From assembly GCA_010279815.1 (NCBI GenBank), contig QEOQ01000191.1, forward strand, positions 805,007 to 869,006: a DNA stretch of 64,000 nt. The letters run 5' to 3'. Both the position numbers and the translations under genes were made by a program. The DNA is from Brachionus plicatilis. Its lineage: Eukaryota; Rotifera; Eurotatoria; Ploima; Brachionidae. Shown piece after piece: positions 11,018-21,300 of this stretch. The notes under the pieces were generated by a model. It searched no databases. It was not told the origin of the DNA and saw only the letters and a list, made by a program, of their open reading frames with translations. The number at the start of each line of letters is the position of its first letter. The first letter of the stretch is position 1.

Positions 11018-14000
11018 ATGACTAAACCCAATATAAGTTCCAAAATTTTGCCAGATTTTGTCAGAAGACAATCTAGGCGCAACATTTTATTATGTTTGAC
11101 TGCACTCGGTGCGCTTACTGGAGTTTTATTCGGTTTTACTTTGAGAGCAACTACAGATTTCAAGCCTCCAGTGAAGAATTACTTCGGAACGCCAGGATAT
11201 TTGTTTATACGAGCCCTTAAATTTCTAATCCTGCCCCTGATTACAACGAATATAATAACCGCAATAGGTGGATTAAGTACTCAAAAAACCGGAAAAATAG
11301 CAATTCGCACATTCTTGTTCTACCTGACTACAACTTTTTCTGCTGTTATTGTTGGTCTTGTTTTGGTAACAACCATCCGACCGGGTGAACTTGGAAAGAA
11401 TGCTTTTGAGACAAATACTCCAAAACCATTTATTTTTAAAAGAGCTACCATTATAGATAATTTTGTTTACATCCTAAAGTAAAATTTAAAAAAATGATTA
11501 AATACAAGATCAAGATTTTTTTTAAAGAAATTTGATACCTGAGAATATGATTGAAATGGGATTTGAAGTACTAGAGACTAAAATTTTGCCGAGATATAAA
11601 ACTGTCTACAATTATTCAAGTATGAAATAAAAAATAATTTTTTTTTAAATTGATGGCACATAAAAATTGGCAAAAATTAGTTTTTAAGATAATATAAAAA
11701 AAAATATCTAAATAAAGTAAGAATTTTTCTAATGTTCTGAAAAAATATGGAAAAAAAAGAATAAGAATTTTAAAACTCTGAAACAGGAAGGATAATTTTT
11801 TAGCTTAAGTAAATTATTTTTAAATGTAAACATTTTTTTTAAATATTGAACTTAGTACTTCTTTTGATATTTTTCGAGCTCGATTTCAACTCAATATGCT
11901 CAGTTTTGTCCGATTAAATAATTATAAAAATTTGAAAATTTTTAAAATTCCTTACTAAACAGAACAAAATGTTCAAAATATTTAAACTGTTAATTTTGTA
12001 AGGAGGACAAAAATTTACAAAATAACATCCTACTTTTTGATTTAGTATATCTTAGTGTCTTTAAAGAAAAAGAAATGTAATTTTTTTCACGATGTTTTTA
12101 TGCAAATTATGGACAAATAGTTACCAGGAGGTTTTATTCCAATGGTGGATAAAAAATCCATCTAATAGGAAAACTAAAAATGGAATTTAATTTCATAGGC
12201 GTAAAAAAATTCATTTCTTTTTTAAATGCTTTTAAGTTTTTTCAAAAATTTTTAAAGATTTTAATTTAATAATTAAAATATTAGTTTTTTTTATGCATAA
12301 TTAAACTATATTTAAATTTTATTTTATTAAAAAAAGTTTTAATAATTTTTTTTATGGACAGTGGCACTAACCTGTTGATTACTTTTGAAACTGAGAATTA
12401 AAAAAATTCAATTTTCTAGGATAAAAAAGATTCAGTTATTTTTAATGCTTTTTTTAATTTTTTTGGTATTTGTTTATCTTATTTTAAAATAACAGAAAAA
12501 TGGTATTTATTATATGTTTTGTTCTACCTATCTTTATTAATGTTATATTTATATTTATTTTTTTTAAAAAAATTTTTTGAAATTTTTCAAAAAATTTAGA
12601 TTCTGAATTTATGTTTTTTATTTCGTTAAACGTTTTATTCTAGCTGTCTCGATATGAATTAGTGTTTACAGTTTCGTTAAAAATTCAACTTAGTTTTTAG
12701 TTTTAAAATTGTGACTCACAATTTCATTGACACCAAAATAAAAAGGTTCTCAAATCCATTTTATTTTGGCAAAAGCCTATAAGACCAAGTTTCTTTCAAA
12801 TGACAAAGGCATAACACATTTATTGGTAAAATACTGACATATTTTTAGGCATTCCATAATATTTAATTGCTGTATAGATTTCATCATTTATTTTAAAGGT
12901 TTTCCTACATTCAAACTATTTGTTATATTCAGCGACTGCAAAATAAATTTTTGTTTTCTATTAAAAAAAACATCAATTAATTAATTAATTTTTTTTTTAA
13001 ATATCTAAAGGCAATTTGCTAAAGTCAAATAGTTAAACTTTTTTGAAAAATAATATTTCCCTTAAATTAGCTACTATACACAATTTTAACTAGATATAAC
13101 AAATGAGAACAAATCAATTCGAGTGATAGATTATTATGAGCCAGTGGATGACCGAAAACGAGGAATTAACGTTTTGGGACTAGTCCTATTTAGTCTTACT
13201 TTTGGAGCCATGCTAGCTAAAGTTGGTCCCAAAGGCCATACAGTTCTTGAATTTTTCGAAGGATTAAATGCTGTATTTGCAAAAATAATGCAATTAGTTA
13301 TGACGTAATTATTTATTAAAAAAAATTAAAAGTTTACATAATTAATTTAAAAAAAAATCTAGATGTTCACCATTGGCAATATGCTCATTGGTCTGTCGGA
13401 TCATTCTAGAAATGGAGGATCCAAAGGTTGTGTTTAGAGGTCTGTCTTACTACATGTTGACTGTATTATTAGGCCTAGCTGTGCAAGGATTAATAGTATT
13501 GCCAGTTGTTTATGTAATTGTTACTGGGAAAAGCATTTTTCAGTTTGCTAAAAACATGTACAGAGCACTGATCAGTGCGTTTGGTTCAGCATCCAGCGCG
13601 GCAACTTTGCCAGTCACCTATAAATGTATAGAGGAAAGAAATAAAATTTCAAAATTAGTTTCCAGGTTTGTGCTTCCGGTTGGCGCAACAGTTAACCTGG
13701 ACGGAACTGCATTGTACGAGGCTGTTGCCTCTATATTTATTGCTCAAATAAGTGAAATCGAGTTAACTCTATTGGACTTGATTCTGACCAGTTTGACGGC
13801 TACTGTGGCCACTATGGGTGCTGCCGGAATACCCTCTGCAGGTTTGGTCACCTTACTAGTTGTTTTGTCCGCTCTAAATATACCGGCTTCACAAATTACT
13901 CTAATTTTTGCAGTGGACTGGATTTTGTAAAATAAAAAAAAAAACTTTTTTAGAATGCTAAATTTTATTATTAAAGAGACCGTTTTCGTACCATGATAAA

Positions 14001-14157
14001 TGTCTGGGGTGATGCTGTAGCGACTGCATGCGTCGCTCATTTGAGCAAAAAAGAGATTGAGCAATACGAAAAAAATTTGTCTAGTAAAAACATGCCTTCC
14101 ATTTCTTCTGATTTTTACCAATTAAACGAAATTTTTGATCAAAAATACCCCTTTTAA
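11018..14157 (+). CDS. SLC1 family excitatory amino acid (glutamate/aspartate) transporter, paralogue A (5 exons, 502 aa)
   Basis: A Na+-coupled plasma-membrane carrier of acidic amino acids. Exons are 11018-11478, 11528-11619, 13094-13304, 13363-13926 and 13977-14157; all joins are GT..AG and in phase (introns of 49, 1474, 58 and 50 nt). The trimerisation TM region holds the FLILPLI motif. The extracellular loop carries two N-glycosylation sequons across the exon 2/3 join (NYS, NIT). HP1 has SSAATLPVT, TM7 has [13 protein letters not shown] and HP2 [13 protein letters not shown]8 has DRFRT, whose second Arg corresponds to the carboxylate-binding Arg of EAATs, arguing for an acidic substrate. 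The usual NMDGT is NLDGT here, a change at a cation-site motif. Length fits EAATs (about 500-570 aa). It converges with paralogue B at 18366-24215, which shares the first and last intron positions. Confidence 0.93.
11620..13093 (+). other. SLC1-A intron 2
   Basis: 1474 nt, donor TCAA|GTATGA and acceptor ACTAG|ATATAAC. It holds copy 2 of a 30-bp repeat (12019-12048) and a stretch near 12597-12622 similar to 21124-21150. Confidence 0.8.
12019..12048 (+). repeat. 30-bp repeat, copy 2
   Basis: Matches 10253-10282 at 29 of 30 positions. Confidence 0.7.
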
Positions 14158-15324
14158 AATTAATTATTTTTGAAGTTATCACCCGGTATCAAATGGTTCC
14201 AAGAGCACAATATAAATAACAATTTTTTAAAAAGCTTTTTAAAATTATAAATATAAAGTAAATGTGTAAAAATAAATGATTTCTTTTACTGTTATTCATA
14301 AGACACAGTTATTGACCAAAACCCTTTTAAGTTCACGGAAATTTTTGATCAATATCAGTATTGGATCCTGCTAGTTCTAGACAAGAAAAAGTAGGATTTT
14401 CTTTTAAGTTTTCTTTAAGATTCTTTTGGTCCTTTTAAAAATTTTATCATAAATTTACAATGATTTTTATAAGAATATGGAATTATCAAAAAATCAAAGC
14501 TAAATTTTTTTAAAAAAAATATTATTAATTAATATTTTTTACACACAATTTTAAAGACCAGTCACAGTAATTTTTTTAGATTGTTAAATAACGGTAATAT
14601 AATAAATACAATTAAAAATGATAATTTTAGATTTGTTTCGTTTTCGGATTTCTATTTAAAAAATTAGTTGATTAAAATAAATTTCAAAGGAAAATTCTTC
14701 GTATATTTTTATTATAATAATTTCGAATAAAAAAATTAGAACCGAAACGTTTCGTAATTTTTAAAAAAGTTTTTTTTCTTAAATAATAAATTTTTTGGAT
14801 TTACTTCCCTACTTTCGAATGAAAATTAAGTATGAATTTAATTTTTAAATATAAACAATGTTGAAAATATACTTGACTAATTAAATTAAATTAAAAATAG
14901 AATTTCTAAAATATTCGAATCAAAATTAGAAAATAGAAGTTTTTTGATGCAAAAGAATTGAATTTGAAAACAAAAATAATAAAAATTTTTTAGAATAAAT
15001 CAAATTTCATTTCGAATCGTGTGTCAGATTTTCAACAGTCAACACAACTCTTCTTGCATTTCTTGAAATTATTTTATTACAACAGTCTTATCCTTTTTAC
15101 CCTGCACCAGAAAAAAGCTGTTCGGATTAAACTGACGCTACAAGAACACATAAAACTAATCATTAAAATACTTAATTTTTCAAATATTTCATTCAAGTTT
15201 TAATTTTTATAAATTTTTAATTGAATATGTCTAATATTCAAGTATTTAAAAATTTTAAAATGCTATATTTAAAAATTAAAATTAAAAATTAAGCTAAATT
15301 CGAATTTTAATTTTAAAATAAAAA
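14158..15324. other. AT-rich spacer
   Basis: No gene seen. A poly(A) signal for SLC1-A (AATAAA) lies at 14271-14276. The rest is low-complexity A/T. Confidence 0.5.
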
Positions 15325-15353
15325 CAAGAAGGGGGGCTTCGCCCCCCTCCTTG
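15325..15353. repeat. Very stable GC hairpin (13-bp stem, 3-nt loop)
   Basis: CAAGAAGGGGGGC, loop TTC, GCCCCCCTCCTTG: one mismatch in 13 pairs. On the minus strand the apex reads GCGAAGC, a known unusually stable DNA mini-hairpin. It is an isolated GC island and lies beyond the likely poly(A) signal of the neighbouring minus-strand gene. Confidence 0.9.
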
Positions 15354-15512
15354 CCTCCCCCCACAACATAGATATATTTAGTTTTGTTTTTCAGAATAAT
15401 CAATAATTATTAAAATTAGGTTTCAATTTTTAAATACTTTTATTAAAAAAAATAGAAAAATACATACATTACAAAAATTAAAAAAAGATAAAATTTAATG
15501 ATAAAAAAAAAA

Positions 15513-16075
15513 TTAAGTAAAAAAGTTATTTTTAGGGACAAACTCTAAGTTTTTAATAGAATTTGGGACAATGGCTGTGTAATGGAATTTTCCAATTTGA
15601 TTATTATAGAAACCACAAATAAAATTACCGGTTAACTCTCCATTTATTGGTATATATTTTAAACAGGAACATAAATTTAAAGGGTTATCATTAAATTTTG
15701 AAAAAAGTTGTTCAACAGATGTTAAGTCATTTATATCATTCATTTGATAATAAATATAAACTTTAAAGTTTAACACAGAACTCAAAGCTGATAAATGATA
15801 ATCATTACACCATACACCATTCTTCCTTGCATCATGCAACAATTTTCTATAATTATATTCGACACGCAGCGGATCTACCCTTTTCAGCAACTCATTGTAA
15901 TGACTCAGAAAATTTAGATAGTTTCTGAATTTTCGAGTGTCCAAACTAATAAGCTCATCCAACTTTAAATGAAAATAGAGTGTAATAATAAAAAAAAACA
16001 TGTAAAAGTGAATACCCTATTATTATTACTACAATTATTATTATTACTATTATTTGTTTTTTCAGATGTAGCCAT
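15513..16075 (-). CDS. OTU-like fold protein lacking the N-terminal catalytic half (2 exons, 169 aa)
   Basis: Exon 1 is 16075-16016 (20 codons, Asn-rich) and exon 2 is 15962-15513. The 53-nt intron is GT..AG and phase 0. The C-terminal part resembles the back half of OTU-type deubiquitinase domains: a GVWCNDYHLSALS segment, a hydrophobic VYIYY strand and KFHYTAIVP, where the His would be the catalytic His. The Asp-Gly-x-Cys loop with the nucleophile is not present upstream, so as modelled the protein cannot be an active cysteine protease. A poly(A) signal (AATAAA, minus) is at 15439-15444. Alternatives: a transposon-captured OTU fragment, or an upstream exon I missed. The family call is moderate. 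Confidence 0.5.
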
Positions 16076-16813
16076 TTATTTAAATAAAAACAATCGTGTC
16101 AAAAAAAAAAATGGTGCGCAAATGATCAAATTTATTAGAAAGTAGAAACGTCTTTTTAAATTGAGCGCATTTAAAAAAAAAAAACAATGATAAAAAAAAA
16201 TGTTAATGAAATCTAAACTTCTCGTATACCCATCTTTTAGCATTGCCAAAAAATTTGCAATTCAAGTTAATAGGAAAATGAAATATTAATTTTATATTGT
16301 TGTAGTGAATAAATCAAATATAAATTCAAATTTATCTTATAATTAAGATTTTATTCTAATTTATTCCTTTTTCAATTGTCTTTTAAATTTTGTATTTATT
16401 CAAGTTTCAATTTGATTTCAAAAAAGTTAAATTAAATTTATAGAACTGGATCAAATGCATTTGAAAAAATAAAAATTTTTATTTTTCACAAAAATCTCAA
16501 GTTTTAATACTTCATTAAATCCAAAAAAACTAAAAATACAGTATTAGAAATGAAGTCACAAAGTTGGTCCATAGCTTGATTAACTAAATATAAGAATAAC
16601 CAAATTAAATATCGACTTGATTAAAAAATAAATATAGATAAAAATATGGACATTAAAATTTCCTAAAAAAAATATTAAATACCACCTCTTTTGTTAAGAA
16701 ACAATTTATAGAAAAAAAATATAAAATGCTTTCTAACACAGCAAATAAATATTAACTAAATTTATAATTTTTTTTATTTTTTTGGAAAATAAATATTTGA
16801 AATTTTGCTAAAA
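16076..16813. other. Divergent intergenic spacer between the OTU-like gene and BOLA3
   Basis: About 740 bp of A/T-rich sequence that must hold both divergent promoters. I see no clear TATA or transposon. Confidence 0.4.
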
Positions 16814-17197
16814 ATGTCTTCGATTAGATATATCAGCCTATTCAAGTCCTTTAATCAATCAAAAAATTTGATCCGTATCGCACCATGTTGGTCAAATAAA
16901 ACTTTAAAAAGAAATTTTTTTACCAGCGGCAGTTTTCAAAACTCTAACTCAAATCAATCAACAGAAGGCGAGCAGAAGTTAATTGACTTATTACGAGACC
17001 GTTTTCCCGCAGCTAAATCAATCGAGGTTGTGGACATATCTGGTGGATGTGGCGCAATGTACACCATTTATGTCGAAAGCGAAGATTTCAAAAATTTAAG
17101 AACAGTCAAACAGCACCAACTGGTCAACGAATGTCTCAGAAACGAAATTAAAGAAAATATGCATGGACTTAGAATCCAAACTGCGGTGCCCAAATAA
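16814..17197 (+). CDS. BOLA3: BolA-like protein 3, mitochondrial (intronless, 127 aa)
   Basis: A mitochondrial iron-sulfur cluster delivery factor that works with GLRX5/NFU1 to supply 4Fe-4S clusters to lipoate synthase and respiratory complexes. The first 40-50 residues are basic, hydroxylated and lack acidic residues (a presequence). The BolA domain follows, with the class motif DISGGCGAMY (conserved Cys), RTVKQHQLVN and the C-terminal MHGLRI, whose His is the second cluster ligand position. Close match to animal BOLA3 from the ERFP-like start of the domain to VPK. The ATG at 16814 is preferred. Transcribed in the same direction as LSM5, whose start is 146 bp away. Confidence 0.95.
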   Translation: MSSIRYISLFKSFNQSKNLIRIAPCWSNKTLKRNFFTSGSFQNSNSNQSTEGEQKLIDLLRDRFPAAKSIEVVDISGGCGAMYTIYVESEDFKNLRTVKQHQLVNECLRNEIKENMHGLRIQTAVPK

Positions 17198-17317
17198 TTT
17201 TTTTTTTAAATAAATTAATAAATTTGAAATTAGGAATAAAATTTAGTTTTTTTTTGTTTAATTTAAATCTTGATTCACCATGAGGCTTGACAGTCTCTTG
17301 GCACCGAAATCTGTTTT

Positions 17318-17327
17318 TTCTTTTAGT
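17318..17327 (+). promoter_or_regulatory. Splice-acceptor-like site in the LSM5 leader
   Basis: A polypyrimidine run ending in TTTTAG lies 16 bp before the LSM5 ATG. An upstream ATG at 17279 opens a short frame that stops just before the LSM5 start. Either a 5' UTR intron or trans-splicing would remove it. Confidence 0.35.
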
Positions 17328-17343
17328 TATTTTTGATTTAAAG

Positions 17344-17634
17344 ATGGCTACAGCTATGCAAAATACAACTTTGGTAAATCCGTCTCAGCTACTTCCATTG
17401 GAATTAGTCGACAAGTGCATCGGATCACGGATTCACATTATAATGAGAAATGACAAAGAAATAGTGGGCACTTTGCTTGGTTTTGACGATTTTGTCAACA
17501 TGGTCCTTGAAGATGTGACTGAATTTGAGAATACAAGTGAGGGCCGGAGGATTACAAAACTCGACCAAATACTCCTGAACGGAAATAACATAACAATGCT
17601 TGTTCCCGGTGGTGAGGGACCTTCTGTTGATTAA
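17344..17634 (+). CDS. LSM5: U6 snRNA-associated Sm-like protein LSm5 (intronless, 96 aa)
   Basis: A subunit of the LSm1-7 ring (mRNA decapping, cytoplasm) and the LSm2-8 ring (U6 snRNA 3' end, nucleus). Almost collinear with animal LSm5: [19 protein letters not shown], then Sm1 ([20 protein letters not shown]) and Sm2 ([15 protein letters not shown]). The first ATG is in a good context (AAGATGG). It lies 146 bp after BOLA3 on the same strand and converges with SSNA1, with only 92 bp between the two stop codons. Confidence 0.97.
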   Translation: MATAMQNTTLVNPSQLLPLELVDKCIGSRIHIIMRNDKEIVGTLLGFDDFVNMVLEDVTEFENTSEGRRITKLDQILLNGNNITMLVPGGEGPSVD

Positions 17635-17662
17635 AAATGAATACTCAGTGAAATTTTTAAAA

Positions 17663-17668
17663 TTTATT
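17663..17668 (-). terminator. SSNA1 poly(A) signal
   Basis: TTTATT on + (AATAAA on -), 58 bp past the SSNA1 stop and only 28 bp from the LSM5 stop. Confidence 0.5.
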
Positions 17669-17700
17669 CCAAATTTACATTATTACTTTAAAAAAAATTA

Positions 17701-17706
17701 AATAAA
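17701..17706 (+). terminator. LSM5 poly(A) signal
   Basis: AATAAA 66 bp past the LSM5 stop. It lies upstream, on the + coordinate axis, of the SSNA1 stop at 17727, so cleavage would probably extend the transcript into SSNA1. Confidence 0.5.
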
Positions 17707-17726
17707 AAAATATCCCCCAAAAAAGC

Positions 17727-18132
17727 CTAATTTTCGTATCTTAAATCATCTGTGTCGTTTTTTTTCAGGGTAGTTGATTCACGCTTCAAAACATTCAGCA
17801 AAGTTTGAGAGCTCTCCAAAATTTTCATGTAAGCAGCCTCGGTTTCGGCGATTGTTTTGTCGAATTCATTGCGGGCGCTGATCTTTTTTGCCAAATTTTC
17901 ATTTACTTTGGCCAATTTTTCACTCAGCACTCTAATGTCGTTCTGAAGTTTGTGCTTTTCTTCCTCTTCGACCATGATTTGACGCTGTAAATCGTCTCTT
18001 TTCGAGCACAAATCCTCAATGCCTAATAAAATAAATTTAAAAAAAAAATTTTTTTTTCTAATTTTTTGCTTGAGTCTTACATTTTACTAATTCATTATTG
18101 TAATTTTGAAGAGCGGCGCCTTGTTGAGCCAT
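17727..18132 (-). CDS. SSNA1: SSNA1 / NA14 microtubule nucleation factor (2 exons, 115 aa)
   Basis: A coiled-coil protein of centrosomes, basal bodies and flagella that binds microtubules and promotes nucleation and branching. Exon 1 is 18132-18081 (17 codons: [17 protein letters not shown]) and exon 2 is 18022-17727. The 58-nt intron splits the Cys codon and is GT..AG. The body is one long coiled coil containing [29 protein letters not shown] and [10 protein letters not shown], which track animal SSNA1 nearly residue for residue; human is 119 aa. Convergent with LSM5. Confidence 0.95.
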
Positions 18133-18325
18133 TGTTGATAAAATAATCTAAAAGATTTAGTTATAATGTTGGAATAAATGCTTTCAAAAATTTGAAATTT
18201 ATTTTCAAAATTGTTGTTACTATGCTTACAAATAGCTTTGAAATAATCAAGAAATTTTTATATGAAAAGACAGCGCTGATCTTTGAGTCTTAAGAAACAA
18301 TTCAACCTGTAGTTTTTAATTAGAA

Positions 18326-18331
18326 TTTATT
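18326..18331 (-). terminator. SLC1-B poly(A) signal
   Basis: AATAAA on the minus strand, 35 bp past the stop. Confidence 0.45.
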
Positions 18332-18365
18332 TGCGATAAAAATTATCTTTAATTTAAAGGAAATT

Positions 18366-21300
18366 TTAAAGAGCTGTTTCATAAGTGTTATCTTCTATTG
18401 CGAAAGCTTTGTTCAGCACAAAATCAGGCTCCGTACGACTTCTCTCATTACAGGAATTAAATTCTTGAAACTTGAATTTTTCTGCATTAAGTTGCTCTTT
18501 TTCGCAAAGATGTGATACGATCCCAGTTCCAATGCTATCACCCCACACATTAACCATTGTTCTGAATCGGTCTCTAGAATAAAAAAAAATTTAATATTTT
18601 TTTAGTATTTTATTCTATTCAAAAAAAGTACAAAAACCAATCGACCGCGTAAATGAGTGAGATGTGAGATTGTGGCAGATTTAGAGCTGACAAAACTACA
18701 ACCATTGTTACAAGTCCAGCTGATGGTATACCCGCTGCACCAATCGAAGCCAATGTTGCAGTAAAACTTGTTACAACATAATCAGCCAAAGACAAATGAA
18801 TATTATGCATTTGAGCAATAAAGATGGCACCAACTGCTTCGTATAATGCTGTGCCGTCCTGTTAATAAAGGAATTTTTAATAATTTTTATCAAATTAATA
18901 AAAAAATTTGATAAAATTAGTGTATTTAAAAATTTAATCATAAGAGCTTTGTTTAATAAGATTTTAAATATCTATCTTGAATTATTTACTTGCTTAAGGT
19001 GTATTCTACTAAAGTTATATTTTTTTTTAAAAAGAGTCGAGTTTAGATCAACTGAGCAGCAGAATCATCATGAATTTTTTTATAATGATACTTGAAATTT
19101 TTAAAACTAATTTGATGTAGGGATGCAAAATGATGCTCATGATAAAATTTTCCTGATCATGCTCAAAAATTATCTTTAAAATAAGAAGCATTTTAAACTA
19201 AATTTAATGAAGAGTGAAATTTTCATGAGGAGCAAACCATATTAAAACATACCCAAGTATTGTGCATAATTCTTGATGCATGAAATTTTTGCAGAGATTT
19301 GCAGATATAAATAATTTAATTTAAAAGTTTTCGTTTTATACTTTTGTAATAAAATTTAAAATCAAGAATTTTTTTAAATGATAAATTTTGAGTTTGATAA
19401 TTTAAATATGATCATACAATTCAATTTGCCTGAATGGCAACTCTTATAAATTGAAATCATTATTTTAAAACACTTTGGATTTATTTTAACAAGACTACGA
19501 ATTAGAATCATTGACCTTATTGGTAGAACACAATTTAAAAAAATTAATATGGAAATTGATTTGAAAAATTAGTGATAATATTTAATATGCAAAAATTTTA
19601 ATCTTTTGATCTTTTGCTTTTTTGTACTTTGTTTATTATTAAGTGGACAATTTTGCTCCAAAAAAAATCAATTAAATAGTAAAAATAAATTAAACTGATA
19701 ATTTTCAGGAAATGGGGTTTTATAGATTTTTTTCAAATATAAAGTTTATTTTGAAAAATTAAAAAAAAAATTTCAAATAAATCTTGAATTTAATCTTTAC
19801 ATTATTGACCGATCAAAATTTTCCCATTATTTTAATAATACTGATTTTGAATTTAAAATTATTTTATTTACTTTCATAATAAATTAAATTATTATTATGC
19901 AATTTTCCATGAAATAAAAATAAAAATTTGGATGTATCCTGAATAAAAAAAAAATCCTGGGTCTATTAACCATCAAAATCAGTGATAATTTATATCAGGA
20001 CATTAATTTAATGATCGAACTTAAAAAAAAATTGATCAGACCATTGGAACGAGATTTCGTGTGCTACAAATTTCGCTAAAAACAAAATCCAAAAAGCAAA
20101 ATGTTGAAATGAGCTATTTGAAATTTTTTTTTAGAGAATTTATGCTGTTAAAAACATATTTTAGAATTTCTTATGCAACATTTTTAAAATACAATATCAG
20201 TGAGGTTTATTCAATGTTGCTCAAAAGTCATAAATTCTAAGCCAAGTCTCTTGACTTCATTCTAAATTTTAAATTTTAAAATTAAAAGGATTTAAAAAAA
20301 AATGAAAAATGACCATAAGTTAAACATCATCATTTATGCAAAAAAAAAATTAAAAAAAATCTAAGATAGTGTAATTTCTAGAAAATAATTTTATCATCAA
20401 CCTAAGAAAATCCATTTCTATGGTTCCAATAAATGAGACCAAATACAAAACAAAATCTAAAAAATTTGACAAACAGCAAAACTGGCAAAATGTAAATAAT
20501 TTAAAATTTAAAATTTTTTCATATGGCTTGTATTTAATGTTGCACTATAAATTAATCAGAAGTTGCACTATTTTTAATACCAAACTAAGGGTGGGGTAGA
20601 AAAAAAACATAAAAATAGAGAAAAAACATATAGAAAAGAGATAAAAACATAAACTATAAAAAATCAAAAAGAGATAAAACTTTTTCTTTTTCTACTTTTA
20701 TCTGTATTTAATTTTACTTTCTTTTTATTTTTATGCAAAACTTTAATTTTAATTTTTATTTTACTTCTCCTTATTGAGGTTAATTTGAATTAAATAAATA
20801 AATAAATTATATAAAAAATAACTTAAATAGTTAAAATGAGACAAAATTTAGATTTAATCTAATTAAAGAATGGTTTAAAGAAATATTTAAAATTCTCCAA
20901 TTTGAAAAATTTATCAGTTTTTTAGAAAAATTAAAATCAATTTTAATTTTTTAACTAATAATGATAAAAAATGTGTTTAAATACTTGTAAATTTACGTGA
21001 AAAAGTTAATTCGTCTATTTGCGCAAAGGATTTGAATTTTTGCTTTATATCTTTAATTTTTAATTGATTACATGTTTTTTTAAAATAAAACTATTTTATT
21101 AAACTAAAAATATTAAAAAAAATTGGATTTTGAATTTATGTTTTTTATCTTTTTATAAAATTGGTCATATGTTTTTTTTTTCTTTTTATATGTTTCGCTC
21201 TACCTGTTCCCCAAACTGCACTATATTATTTCAAAAAAGTACTACATTATTTTATGTGCACTGAATTATTCGGTTTTTTATCTAAATAAATCAAATCAGA

